Assembly: GCA_018648445.1 (NCBI GenBank)
Contig: JABGRG010000091.1
Coordinates: 1-16,083, forward strand
Length of the DNA: 16,083 nucleotides
From: Rhodospirillales bacterium
Lineage (GTDB): Bacteria > Pseudomonadota > Alphaproteobacteria > Rhodospirillales_A > JACZKS01
Direction of reading: 5' to 3'
Part shown: piece after piece, positions 6,653-14,509 of the stretch
Layout of the letters: each line of letters opens with the position of its first letter
Numbering within the stretch: position 1 is the first letter of the stretch
Notes under the pieces: generated by a model
Seen by the model: the letters and a program-made list of their open reading frames with translations, nothing else
Database searches by the model: none
Told to the model about the DNA's origin: nothing
Position numbers and translations under genes: made by a program

Positions 6653-7098
6653 GCGGATTTTTCCTCAACCGTCTTTTTCGATTTGCGCGGGCCTGAGGCT
6701 TTTTTGCGGCTGCGGGTTCCCTTGGAAACCGATGCTTTGGCCGGCGGCGCTTTTTCGGATTCAGGCGCTTTTTCGGATTCAGGCGCCTTTTCGCGTTCCG
6801 ACGGCCACTCGGCCCACGGATAGGGTTTCCGGTCGGACACGAAGGTCAGAAATTCCGTTGTCTCGCGCAGGTATGCTGCCAGTCCGGCCCCAAACACCTG
6901 AATTCGCGCGTGGACATCTCCCGTCAACGCCTTGAACAGGAATTGAACGGTCGCGACCACGAAAACAACGAGTTTGACGATCTGAAACACGATCCCGAAA
7001 AGCAACATGTAGGCAAGCCGCAGCCATGTATCCGTGTTCTTGAGATGATCCAACACCCCTAATTCGCGGCCGTCGGCATCCAGGCCATTTTCTTCCAC
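6649..7098 (-). CDS. DUF4389-like small membrane protein with Lys-rich tail
   Basis: A 149-residue protein. The N-terminal part (about 20-100) has a hydrophobic stretch at about 28-56 long enough for one long or two short membrane passes. It also has RLAYMLLFGIVFQIVKLV and the following VQFLFKALTGD, which resemble the DUF4389 family. The function is unknown. The C-terminal tail (about 101-149) is charged and repetitive: EKAPES occurs twice plus a partial third copy, then a run of Lys/Arg/Ser that should be disordered and basic. The start is GTG 7098, supported by AGGGAGG eight bases upstream. It lies 41 bases after the MFS gene and is probably the last gene of the long minus-strand run. Its stop overlaps the DUF815 stop by four bases, leaving no room for a separate terminator. 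Confidence 0.8.
   Translation of the reverse strand: MEENGLDADGRELGVLDHLKNTDTWLRLAYMLLFGIVFQIVKLVVFVVATVQFLFKALTGDVHARIQVFGAGLAAYLRETTEFLTFVSDRKPYPWAEWPSEREKAPESEKAPESEKAPPAKASVSKGTRSRKKASGPRKSKKTVEEKSA
6746..6790. repeat. 18-bp tandem repeat in the DUF4389 gene tail
   Basis: Two identical 18-bp units, GGCGCTTTTTCGGATTCA (6746-6763 and 6764-6781), are followed by a partial, diverged third copy from 6782. The unit is a multiple of three and encodes the EKAPES repeat on the minus strand, so copy-number changes would keep the frame. Confidence 0.9.
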
Positions 7099-7139
7099 GG
7101 CTTCGCCTCCCTCAATCTTCGGTTTTCCCGCCTTAGAGT

Positions 7140-8438
7140 TTACGACAACGCCCTATCCGGGGCAATCGGCATGGTTTCCTTGATGAAGAAGGCTGCGCCG
7201 AGGGCAATCAGGGCGGACACAAAAAAGACAGAAAACGCGTTGCCGTAGGCTTGCGCGGAATAACCGGCTGCTCCCTTGCCGTGGGCCTCCAGGATCATTC
7301 CCACCACCGGCTGCATGACAGCGCCGCCAAGGAACGGGGCGATGTTGATCAGTCCCACCGCCGTACCCGCGATTTTCACCGGGAACATTTCCTTCGCGGC
7401 TGTAAACCCGACGATGACGACGGCGCTGCCGAAAAATCCCAACAGAAGGCACCAGACGTAAAGCCCGGCCATACTAAACCCGGCGGGGAAGAATGCCGGG
7501 GGCACGCTAAGCGCCAGGACGGCAAACGCCGAGATCACCATAACCTTTTTTCGTGAATGCAAAACCCGATCGGAAATGTAGGCCATCGCCGGACTGCCAA
7601 AGATTAAAGCGATGGCCGGCATGGTCAGAATGCCGCCCGCTTGTAGTTTGTCCAGCCCATACACATGCATAAGGAACGGACCGCCCCACAAACCGCTGAA
7701 ACTGAAAAAGATGCCAATGGTAAAGAAGAACCACGCAAACAAGGGCCAGAAGGACCAAGACCCCAGAACCAGTTTCACGCCTTGCCACAGACCGATGGCC
7801 GGGCCGCTTTCTTCCACCGTGCCGCCGTTGTTAACAGCAGGCAACCCCATCTCCTGCGGCGTATCACGCACCAAAAACCAGATCGCGGCGGCAAGAACCA
7901 ACGTGCAAACGCCGATAATCGCAAAACTATCCCGCCATCCCAGGGCCGTGCTGAGGTAGGCGAAAGGCGAAGCCGCCGACAAAACCCCCAGTCCCCCGAC
8001 TGCCATCAGAATTCCTGCCGCCAATGTAAACTCAGCCGTTGTAAACCAGCATGTCAGGACTTTCATGGTCGGCACGAAAAGCATGGCGACCCCCACCCCC
8101 ACCAGGACGCGGGCGGCAATTGCCCAGCCCACGGACGGGGCCATCCCGAAGGCAACGGACGCTATACCGGCCAGCACGAAAAATGAAGTAATGGTCTTAC
8201 GCGGCCCCCACGAGTCCGAAAGCAACCCGCTGGGGATTTGCATCAAGGCGTAGGGATAGAAGTAGGCCGAAGCCAGCAGACCCATCAGTCCGGCGTTGGC
8301 CTGCAGGTCGTCCATCATCTCAAGGGCGACCACCGCCGGACTTAACCGGTGGAAGTAAACCAGCAGGTATCCCAACGCCAACAGCGCAAACACGATCCAT
8401 CGATAGGGGACTACCGCGATGGGCGGTCCAGCCTTCAC
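7140..8438 (-). CDS. Major facilitator superfamily transporter
   Basis: A 432-residue polytopic membrane protein with about twelve hydrophobic segments in two halves. The MFS loop 2-3 motif A is clear (GLLSDSWGPRK, 71-81). The first helix carries YFHR (28-31), and RVLVGVGVAMLFVP (110-123) resembles the helix-4 motif. The substrate cannot be named; the general look is of the anion/organic acid symporter-type MFS groups. The start is GTG 8438, whose GTGA overlaps the stop of the NlpD-like gene, so translation is probably coupled. It sits where rpoS follows nlpD in E. coli, and nothing in it suggests a link to cell-wall division; it may simply have joined the operon. No truncation is seen. Confidence 0.92.
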   Translation of the reverse strand: MKAGPPIAVVPYRWIVFALLALGYLLVYFHRLSPAVVALEMMDDLQANAGLMGLLASAYFYPYALMQIPSGLLSDSWGPRKTITSFFVLAGIASVAFGMAPSVGWAIAARVLVGVGVAMLFVPTMKVLTCWFTTAEFTLAAGILMAVGGLGVLSAASPFAYLSTALGWRDSFAIIGVCTLVLAAAIWFLVRDTPQEMGLPAVNNGGTVEESGPAIGLWQGVKLVLGSWSFWPLFAWFFFTIGIFFSFSGLWGGPFLMHVYGLDKLQAGGILTMPAIALIFGSPAMAYISDRVLHSRKKVMVISAFAVLALSVPPAFFPAGFSMAGLYVWCLLLGFFGSAVVIVGFTAAKEMFPVKIAGTAVGLINIAPFLGGAVMQPVVGMILEAHGKGAAGYSAQAYGNAFSVFFVSALIALGAAFFIKETMPIAPDRALS

Positions 8439-9439
8439 GACAGCTTGCCCCGCCGCAAATGCGCCATCGGGTCGACCGCACGCCGCCCCTTGCGCAGTTC
8501 GAAGTGAAGCTGCGGGGTGGACACGTTGCCGCTGCTGCCAACCTTGGCGATGACCTGCCCCTTCTTTATTTTTTGCCCGCGTTTCACCAGAAGCGTGTCG
8601 TTATGGGCGTAGGCCGTGATCCAACCGCCGGAATGCTTGACCAACAGCAGGTTGCCAAACCCCCGGATCTGGTTTCCGGCATAGGCGACAACGCCGTTTT
8701 CGGCCGCATAAACCGGCGCGCCGCGCGCCGTCGCAATATTGATGCCGTCGTTATGAAATCCTTTGGTCTTGGGGCCAAATCCGGAAATGATCTTGCCGCG
8801 GGCGGGCCACGAAAACCCCTTGCCGCTGACGCGCGGCGGCTTCGGAACCGGAGAGCTCGCCCTGGACGGTTTGGACGGTTTGGAAATGGGTTTTGGGTCG
8901 GCCCTGACCAAAGTAGAGGCCGGCTTCGCGGGTGCAGACTGTGGACTGGCTTCGGTCCGGCCCGGCACACGCAATTTCTGACCGATCTTAATCAGGTAAG
9001 GTGGCTTCAAACCATTGACCTTGGCCAGCAGATACATGCGAACGCCATATTTTCGCGAAATCGCGGAAAGGGTATCGCCACGCACCACCGTATGAACAAA
9101 ATCGCGCGGCAGGACAAGACGCTGGCCGACCACGAGCTTGTAAGGCGGCGCCAGCCGGTTGGCGTCGATGATGGCGCGGGCCGAAACACGGTGGCGGCGC
9201 GAAAGCGCGTAAAGGGTATCCCCCTTCCCGACCACCACCGACTGCGCGCCGACGAACAAGGCATCGGATGACGCCGGACGGACCGTGTTTGGTTTGGGAC
9301 CTGGGGCGGTGTGAACCCCGCGCAACGGCGCGTTGACCGCCCGCACCTGCGAGGGCGGCGGCCACTCGGCCCAACTGCAACCGCCGACGGCGAACGCCAG
9401 CAGCAGCAAAATCAAACTTGTTTTCGTATCCCGCCACAT
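8435..9439 (-). CDS. nlpD: NlpD-like lipoprotein: two LysM domains and a degenerate M23 (LytM) domain
   Basis: A 334-residue putative outer-membrane lipoprotein. Residues 8-20 are hydrophobic and lead to a lipobox-like VGGC with C21 as lipidated Cys. Two LysM peptidoglycan-binding repeats follow (about 68-111 and 116-158; VGKGDTLYALSRRHRVSA and VVRGDTLSAISRKYGV), then a Pro/Ser/Lys linker (160-205) and a LytM/M23 domain (206-326). The domain has lost most zinc residues: the usual HxxxD aligns with N230 and N234, and the usual HxH reads Q310-L-H312; H279 (AYAHND) remains. NlpD of E. coli is similarly degenerate and activates a cell-wall amidase instead of cutting, so I infer a regulatory role in septal cell-wall splitting. 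Start ATG 9439 gives the signal peptide; no clear Shine-Dalgarno is seen. It follows pcm by 43 bases, as in surE-pcm-nlpD. Confidence 0.9.
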   Translation of the reverse strand: MWRDTKTSLILLLLAFAVGGCSWAEWPPPSQVRAVNAPLRGVHTAPGPKPNTVRPASSDALFVGAQSVVVGKGDTLYALSRRHRVSARAIIDANRLAPPYKLVVGQRLVLPRDFVHTVVRGDTLSAISRKYGVRMYLLAKVNGLKPPYLIKIGQKLRVPGRTEASPQSAPAKPASTLVRADPKPISKPSKPSRASSPVPKPPRVSGKGFSWPARGKIISGFGPKTKGFHNDGINIATARGAPVYAAENGVVAYAGNQIRGFGNLLLVKHSGGWITAYAHNDTLLVKRGQKIKKGQVIAKVGSSGNVSTPQLHFELRKGRRAVDPMAHLRRGKLS

Positions 9440-9482
9440 GGACTGATTATCGCGAAGGACGGCACTTTCTTCAACGCCGGGT

Positions 9483-10121
9483 TTATTCACCCGCGACACC
9501 GGGAACCAGCGGAACGAAGCGCACGGTTCCCACGGGTTCCTTGTCGAACCCGTCATCCGTCCGGCGCACGCGCACCAGGGTCTGGTCGCCGTCGGGATCG
9601 CCGATGGGGGCAACCATAATTCCGCCCACGGCCAGTTGATCGGCGAGTTTCTCGGGCAATTGGGAAGCCGCCGCCGTCACCACGATGCGGTCAAACGGGG
9701 CCTGTTCGGGCCAGCCTTGCATTCCGTCACCCAGTTTCGTCGTGATGTTGGTGATGCGCAATCCGCTGAACTGGCTTTTGGCCATTTCCAGCAGTTCACG
9801 ATGCCGTTCGATCGTGTAGAGCCTCCGGCACAGGCCCGCCAGAATGGCCGCCTGATAGCCCGACCCGGTTCCAATCTCCAACACCTTCATGCGATCCCCG
9901 ACTTCCAGCGCCTGCGTCATTTTGGCGACGACGGAAGGTTGGCTGATGGTTTGATGGCGGCCAATGGGAAGGGTCGTGTCGTCATAGGCGCGGTCGCGAA
10001 AAGTCACCGGAACAAAGGCATCCCGGGCGATCTTCTCCATAATGCCCAAAACGCGCGTATCGGTGATGCCGTTTCGGCGGAGCGCCAGAATCAGGCGGAT
10101 TTTTCGCGAATCCGGGTTCAC
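9483..10121 (-). CDS. pcm: Protein-L-isoaspartate O-methyltransferase
   Basis: A 212-residue cytoplasmic repair enzyme that uses S-adenosylmethionine to methylate isoaspartyl residues in aged proteins. The SAM-binding motif I VLEIGTGSGYQ (80-90) is clear, with the family signature QTISQP (57-62) before it. Post-motifs are LYTIERHREL (101-110) and FDRIVVTAAASQLP. The start is GTG 10121, whose GTGA overlaps the surE stop. It gives the usual family N-terminus (RKIRLILALRRNGITDTRVL) and length. An ATG at 10175 inside surE would add 18 unrelated residues. It lies between surE and the nlpD-like gene, the order known from gammaproteobacteria. Confidence 0.96.
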   Translation of the reverse strand: MNPDSRKIRLILALRRNGITDTRVLGIMEKIARDAFVPVTFRDRAYDDTTLPIGRHQTISQPSVVAKMTQALEVGDRMKVLEIGTGSGYQAAILAGLCRRLYTIERHRELLEMAKSQFSGLRITNITTKLGDGMQGWPEQAPFDRIVVTAAASQLPEKLADQLAVGGIMVAPIGDPDGDQTLVRVRRTDDGFDKEPVGTVRFVPLVPGVAGE

Positions 10122-10900
10122 GTAAACACCGTTCTCAACGTTTTGATGGACGGCCGGTGGGTCAGGTCCAGGCACAACGGCGTAATTGACACCGCGCCAC
10201 GCTTGATGGCTTGCACGTCGTCGCCGTCGCGCACCCGGTCCTCGTGGGTTTCCGAACCCAGCCAGAAGATATCGTTGCCGTGAGGATCAACCGCCTCGGT
10301 AAGGCCCTGCCCCGTTTTACCCGCCCCCTGCGCCGTGATTTCAACGCCCGTTACGTTGTCGGACGGAAGGTTCGGGAAGTTCAGGTTCAAAACCACGTTT
10401 TTCGGCCAGCCGTTGTCGCACAGGCGTTTCAGCACACCGGGTGCCCAGTGTTCCACCGTCGCCCAGCGCATGGGCCGGGTTCCTTCGTGAGCCAAACTCA
10501 TGGCGATGCCGGGAATGCCCAGCAGCGCGCCTTCCATGGCCACCGCAATGGTGCCCGAATAGGTAACGTCGTCGCACAGGTTGCCGCCCGGATTGATGCC
10601 CGAAAGCACGATATCGGGCGGATTGTCGGCCATTATCTTGCGAATGCCCAGCAAGGCGCAGTCGGTCGGCGATCCGTCCACCGCGAAACGGCGTTCCGAA
10701 ACCTTGCGAATGCGCAACGGGCGCATGCGGGTCAGCGAATGGCTGGCGGCACTTTGTTCGGTCTCGGGCGCAACCACCCAAACCTCGGCGGCGATTTCGC
10801 GGGCGATTTTCTCAAGCACCTTAAGTCCAGGCGCATTAATACCGTCATCGTTGGAAACGAGAACCCGTGCTTTCGACAGATCGACAACGTTGCTAGCCAT
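10118..10900 (-). CDS. surE: 5'/3'-nucleotidase SurE (survival protein)
   Basis: A 260-residue metal-dependent nucleoside monophosphate phosphatase, cytoplasmic and linked to stationary-phase survival. The metal-binding residues known from Thermotoga SurE are present: D18 and D19 in [12 protein letters not shown]50 in [12 protein letters not shown], and N103 in [21 protein letters not shown] and [22 protein letters not shown] complete the family pattern. The start ATG 10900 overlaps the serS stop by eight bases and has AGAGGTGA about ten bases upstream. A TTG at 10909 is too close to that site. The C-terminus overlaps the pcm start. Length is usual. Confidence 0.97.
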   Translation of the reverse strand: MASNVVDLSKARVLVSNDDGINAPGLKVLEKIAREIAAEVWVVAPETEQSAASHSLTRMRPLRIRKVSERRFAVDGSPTDCALLGIRKIMADNPPDIVLSGINPGGNLCDDVTYSGTIAVAMEGALLGIPGIAMSLAHEGTRPMRWATVEHWAPGVLKRLCDNGWPKNVVLNLNFPNLPSDNVTGVEITAQGAGKTGQGLTEAVDPHGNDIFWLGSETHEDRVRDGDDVQAIKRGAVSITPLCLDLTHRPSIKTLRTVFT

Positions 10901-12170
10901 TTTTCGCAATCACCTCTAAGCCGCCCATGTAGGGTTTCAGCGCTTCAGGCACGGCAATGGTTCCATCGGCCTGCTGGTAGTTTTCCATGACCGCGATCAG
11001 CGTGCGCCCGACGGCAAGGCCCGAACCGTTAAGGGTGTGCACGAACTTCGTGCCCTTTTCGCCCTGCGGACGATAGCGGGTTTTCATGCGGCGCGCCTGA
11101 AACTCACCGCAGTTCGAGCAGCTTGAAATTTCACGGTAACGTTCCTGCCCGGGCAGCCAGACCTCGATATCGTGGGTTTTGCGCGCGCCGAACCCCATGT
11201 CGCCGGTGCTCAACACAACAACCCGATAGGGAAGGTTCAGGCGCTTCAAAACTTCTTCGGCGCAGTTGGTCATGCGCTCCAGTTCGGCGTCCGAATCCTC
11301 AGGCCGCGTTACGCTGACCATCTCGACCTTGTTGAACTGGTGCTGGCGGATCATGCCGCGGGTGTCCTTGCCCGCCGCTCCGGCTTCCGACCGAAAACAC
11401 GGCGTCAGCGCGGTAACGCGCCGCGGCAGGCTCTCTTCGTCAAGAATTTCCCCGGCGACCAGATTGGTCAGCGGTACTTCGGCGGTGGCGATCAGCCAGA
11501 AGCCGTCGGTGGTGCGAAAACTATCCTCGCCGAACTTGGGCAACTGACCGGTGCCGAAAAGCGCCTCGTCCTTAACCAGGATCGGCGGATTGACCTCGGT
11601 ATAGCCGTGTTCTCCGGTTTGCAGATCGAGCATGAAAGACGCGATGGCGCGCTCCAGCCGCGCCAGCGGGCCGGTCAATACGACGAACCGCGAACCGGAA
11701 ATTTTGGCCGCGCGTTCGAAATCCATCAGCCCCAGGTTTTCGCCGATTTCGAAATGCTCGCTGGCTTGGAAATCGAATGTCGCGGGCTCGCCCCACTTGC
11801 GGATTTCGATGTTCGCTTCCTCGTCCGGGCCGACCGGCACGTCGGCGGCGGGAACGTTGGGAAGGGCGGCCAGAGCGGTCTCAAGCTCGGCCAGCGCCTG
11901 CTTGGCTACCTCTTCGGCCTCGGCCTGCAATTGCTTGGACTTTGAAACCTCGGCGATGATCGCCGAGGCGTCCTCGCCCTTGGCCTTGGCCGCGCCGATT
12001 TGCTTGGCCAGCTTGTTGCGGTCGGCCTGAATTTCCTGAGCCCTGGTCTGGGCGGCGCGCCTTGCGCTATCCATTTCGATCAGGCTTTGCGCGGCCGGTT
12101 CGGCGTTGCGGTTTTTGAGCGCCGCATCGAAGGCGTCCGCGTTCTCACGAATCCATTTAATATCGAACAT
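10893..12170 (-). CDS. serS: Serine--tRNA ligase
   Basis: A 425-residue class II aminoacyl-tRNA synthetase charging tRNA(Ser) and tRNA(Sec). The N-terminal region (about 30-105) is a long Ala/Glu/Lys-rich coiled-coil that contacts the tRNA variable arm. The catalytic part has [12 protein letters not shown] (225-236, Ser binding), class II motif 2 [18 protein letters not shown] (256-279, R260 and E262) and motif 3 [19 protein letters not shown] (381-399). [12 protein letters not shown] (351-362) is the conserved stretch seen in bacterial SerRS. Start ATG 12170 gives the usual [10 protein letters not shown]. The upstream gap to tatC is 30 bases, without an obvious terminator, so cotranscription is likely. 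Complete. Confidence 0.98.
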   Translation of the reverse strand: MFDIKWIRENADAFDAALKNRNAEPAAQSLIEMDSARRAAQTRAQEIQADRNKLAKQIGAAKAKGEDASAIIAEVSKSKQLQAEAEEVAKQALAELETALAALPNVPAADVPVGPDEEANIEIRKWGEPATFDFQASEHFEIGENLGLMDFERAAKISGSRFVVLTGPLARLERAIASFMLDLQTGEHGYTEVNPPILVKDEALFGTGQLPKFGEDSFRTTDGFWLIATAEVPLTNLVAGEILDEESLPRRVTALTPCFRSEAGAAGKDTRGMIRQHQFNKVEMVSVTRPEDSDAELERMTNCAEEVLKRLNLPYRVVVLSTGDMGFGARKTHDIEVWLPGQERYREISSCSNCGEFQARRMKTRYRPQGEKGTKFVHTLNGSGLAVGRTLIAVMENYQQADGTIAVPEALKPYMGGLEVIAKNG

Positions 12171-12200
12171 AGAAAACCTGTTTTTTCGTGGTTATTCGTC

Positions 12201-13043
12201 TCAGACGGTGTCGTCGGCGGCGTCCGTCGCGTCCCGTTCGTCGCGTTTCTTTTCAACAATCTTCACCGCAAAGATGGAGATTTCGTAAAGCAGCAACGTC
12301 GGCACCGCCAGCCCGATTTGACTGATGACGTCGGGCGGAGTTAGTAGCGCGGCGGCAACGAAAGCGATGACCACCGCATATTTGCGTTTTTCCCGCAGTC
12401 CTTCGGAAGTCGCCAGACCAACACGGGCCAAAAGCGTCAGCAGCACCGGAAGCTGGAAGCACAGCCCGAAGGCGAAAATCAGGCGCATGACCAAGGACAG
12501 GTATTCGTTGACCTTGGCTTCCAACTGGATCGGCAGGCCGCCCGCGGCACCGGCGGATTCGAAACTGAGGAAGAATTTCCAGGCCAGCGGGAAAATGAGG
12601 TAATAGACCAGCGCACCGCCCATGAAAAACAGCACCGGCGTCGCCGCCAGAAACGGCAGGAACGCCTGCTTCTCGTGCTTGTAAAGGCCGGGCGCGATGA
12701 ACATCCATATCTGCCCGGCAACGAACGGAAACGCCAGGAACATGGCGGCGAAGAACGATACCTTGATGTAGGTGAAGAATGCTTCGTGCAGAGCGGTGAA
12801 AATCAAACGCCGGTTGCCGCCGGTTTCGACCAGAACGTCGGCCAGCGGCTGAACGAGAAAACTGTAAATATCCTCGGCGAAATAATAGCAGACGAAAAAC
12901 AGCAGAATGATCGAGATGAAGGCCCGGATCAGCCGCGTGCGAAGCTCAACCAGATGGGCCAGCAGCGGCATTTTGTCTTCGCTGCTCGGCTGCTCGGCGG
13001 CCTGTTCGGCTTCCTCTGTTTGGTTTTCCTCGGCCACGACCAA
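12201..13043 (-). CDS. tatC: Sec-independent protein translocase TatC
   Basis: A 280-residue, six-span inner-membrane protein and the twin-arginine signal receptor of the TatABC translocase. Conserved pieces are LLAHLVELRTRLIRA (27-41, E33), then the first periplasmic loop, FPFVAGQIWMFIAPGLYKHEKQ (105-126, with E124 matching the signal-binding Glu of E. coli TatC) and LLTPPDVISQIGLAVP. The first 24 residues are acidic and Gln-rich. The start is TTG 13043, which directly abuts the tatB stop and has AAGAAGG seven bases upstream; GTG 13037 or ATG 12971 are alternatives, the last giving a length near E. coli TatC. The tail is charged. It is the last gene of tatABC. Confidence 0.96.
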   Translation of the reverse strand: MVVAEENQTEEAEQAAEQPSSEDKMPLLAHLVELRTRLIRAFISIILLFFVCYYFAEDIYSFLVQPLADVLVETGGNRRLIFTALHEAFFTYIKVSFFAAMFLAFPFVAGQIWMFIAPGLYKHEKQAFLPFLAATPVLFFMGGALVYYLIFPLAWKFFLSFESAGAAGGLPIQLEAKVNEYLSLVMRLIFAFGLCFQLPVLLTLLARVGLATSEGLREKRKYAVVIAFVAAALLTPPDVISQIGLAVPTLLLYEISIFAVKIVEKKRDERDATDAADDTV

Positions 13044-13427
13044 TCAAGCGCCTTCTTTTTTCGGGTTGTCGTCGTTATCGGTTTCCGGTTCGGTATCGAC
13101 GGCCATGGTTTCAGCCGTATCTTCCAGGCTGGACTTCAAATCGGTCAGGCCGATCTCGTCGGCCATATCGCCGTCCGGGTCGATGGAATTTTCGATTTCC
13201 TTGCCCAGGTCGAAATCGGCTGCGCCGTCGACCTGCTTGCGGATGTCGTCCAGTTCGGCTTCACGCACAACATCGTCAATGCTGCTTTGGAAGTCCCGCG
13301 CCATGCCGCGCGCGCGGCGCACCACCTTGGAGACCTTGGCGATGGCGCGCGGCAGGTCCTTCGGCCCGACGACGACGATGCCGACGGCCGCGATGATAAA
13401 CAGTTCCTGCCAGCCGATGTCCAACAT
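13044..13427 (-). CDS. tatB: Sec-independent protein translocase TatB
   Basis: A 127-residue membrane-anchored partner of TatC. The N-terminal span (about 5-21; IGWQELFIIAAVGIVVVGP) carries the conserved Glu at 8 and the GP hinge at 21-22. An amphipathic helix follows (PKDLPRAIAKVSKVVRRAR) and then a coiled-coil-like region to about 65. The C-terminal half is strongly acidic and probably disordered. The start ATG 13427 gives the family N-terminus; the frame stays open to 13529 but those residues overlap tatA and are not Tat-like. The Shine-Dalgarno (GGAAAG about ten bases upstream) is moderate. It lies 40 bases after tatA and abuts tatC. Confidence 0.95.
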   Translation of the reverse strand: MLDIGWQELFIIAAVGIVVVGPKDLPRAIAKVSKVVRRARGMARDFQSSIDDVVREAELDDIRKQVDGAADFDLGKEIENSIDPDGDMADEIGLTDLKSSLEDTAETMAVDTEPETDNDDNPKKEGA

Positions 13428-13467
13428 GGGCGACGCTTTCCGGAGCGATATTATCGAAAATAGAGGC

Positions 13468-13716
13468 TTAGCTCTTTGCCACTTCGTCGGTTTCGGTTTC
13501 AGCCTTGACCACGGGTGCCGCCTCGGCATCGATGGCCTTCGGCGCCTCTGCCTCTTCCACGCCCGTTTCGCCTTCCTTCATGCCCTTTTTGAACGACTTG
13601 AGGCCTTTGCCGAAATCGCCCATCAGAGCGGAAATCTTGCCACGGCCGCCAAACAAAAGAAGCACGATCGCAAGAACCACGACCCATTGCCAGATTCCGG
13701 TCCATCCACCCATCAT
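13468..13716 (-). CDS. tatA: Sec-independent protein translocase TatA
   Basis: An 82-residue pore-forming subunit for export of folded proteins. A short N-terminus and one membrane span (about 8-23; [17 protein letters not shown]) are followed by the amphipathic helix with [14 protein letters not shown] (33-46), the TatA signature. The last 35 residues are acidic and Ala-rich. The start is ATG 13716, with an adjacent in-frame ATG at 13713; both fit the GGGAT-like site upstream. A predicted promoter lies 40-70 bases upstream, so tatABC may be transcribed separately from scpAB as well as with it. Confidence 0.95.
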   Translation of the reverse strand: MMGGWTGIWQWVVVLAIVLLLFGGRGKISALMGDFGKGLKSFKKGMKEGETGVEEAEAPKAIDAEAAPVVKAETETDEVAKS

Positions 13717-13757
13717 TTTTGCATCCCGCTTTTCGAATATAGAGTTCAGTCGGCGGG

Positions 13758-13786
13758 ATAATGGCAGAAAGCCCTATCCATCGCAA
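13758..13786 (-). promoter_or_regulatory. Predicted sigma70-type promoter of tatABC
   Basis: On the minus strand TTGCGA (13786-13781) and CATTAT (13763-13758) are 17 bases apart; each matches four of six consensus positions. They lie in the 106-bp gap between scpB and tatA, the largest gap in this run of genes. Confidence 0.35.
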
Positions 13787-13822
13787 CGACGCGAAGCAGA
13801 TCATTTCGACGATTGGGAGATA

Positions 13823-14509
13823 TCAAGCCGGTTCGGCGGTTTCGTCGTCCGGGCTCAGGGGCTCGGGAAGCTCCTCGACACCTTCAAACAAACCGGCTTC
13901 TTCGGAGAGGTCCTCAAGGCCATCGGTTTGTCCGGCTGCAGCGACAGCACCTTGTACGCCGTAAGCCTCAATGGCGGGCCTTTTGTCCAGCAGACCGGCG
14001 GCCTTCAGCTCGTCGACGCCCGGAAGATCGCTCAACGCTTCCAGTCCGAAGTGCTGCAAGAACGTGTCCGTCGTTCCCCAGGTCGCCGGTCGTCCCGGTG
14101 TGCGCCGCCGCCCCACGGGCCTGATCCATCCCGCCTCAAACAAGGCGTCCAGGGTCCCGCGATTAAAGCCAACACCGCGCACCTCCTCGACCTCGGCCCG
14201 CGTTACCGGTTGGTGATAGGCGATAATGGCCAGGGTTTCGATCATGGCGCGGCCCAGTTTGCGCGTTTTTTGTTTCTGCAAAGCCAGTTGCGGACCCAGA
14301 TCCGGAGCCGTTTGAAACGACCAGACATTTCCGCTTTTAACCAGCCGAACACCGCGATTGGCGTAAAGCGATTTCAGCTCGGCAAGCAGCGCCGGAATCT
14401 CCGCCCCCTCCGGCATACGCTCGGCCAGCGCCTTTTCCGACAAAGGCTCGACCGTCGAAAACAGGATGGCCTCGACAAGGCGTAAATGCTGTCCGTCGAT
14501 TTCGCTCAT
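13823..14509 (-). CDS. scpB: Segregation and condensation protein ScpB
   Basis: A 228-residue SMC-complex subunit made of two winged-helix domains. The N-terminal LVEAILFSTVEPLSEKALAE (11-30) and the central ETLAIIAYHQPVTRAEVEEVRGV (91-113, the ScpB signature) are clear. WGTTDTFLQHFGLEALSDLPG (144-164) matches the usual end of the conserved part. The last 60 residues are Glu/Leu/Pro-rich and probably disordered, which makes it somewhat long for the family. The start ATG 14509 overlaps the scpA stop as ATGA and has GAGGAAAA just upstream. It forms the condensin-like SMC-ScpA-ScpB complex; smc is not in the window. Confidence 0.96.
   Translation of the reverse strand: MSEIDGQHLRLVEAILFSTVEPLSEKALAERMPEGAEIPALLAELKSLYANRGVRLVKSGNVWSFQTAPDLGPQLALQKQKTRKLGRAMIETLAIIAYHQPVTRAEVEEVRGVGFNRGTLDALFEAGWIRPVGRRRTPGRPATWGTTDTFLQHFGLEALSDLPGVDELKAAGLLDKRPAIEAYGVQGAVAAAGQTDGLEDLSEEAGLFEGVEELPEPLSPDDETAEPA

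Noticed and set aside
10211..11945. Long plus-strand frames of about 257-259 codons
   Set aside because: They are antisense to surE and serS, which are secure by motif; low-information composition.
12300..12708. Overlapping minus-strand frame inside tatC
   Set aside because: It is an out-of-frame reading of tatC, whose membrane segments and motifs are clear.
13505..14485. A 326-codon open frame on the plus strand
   Set aside because: It is antisense to tatA and scpB, spans the gap between them, and shows no recognisable domain.
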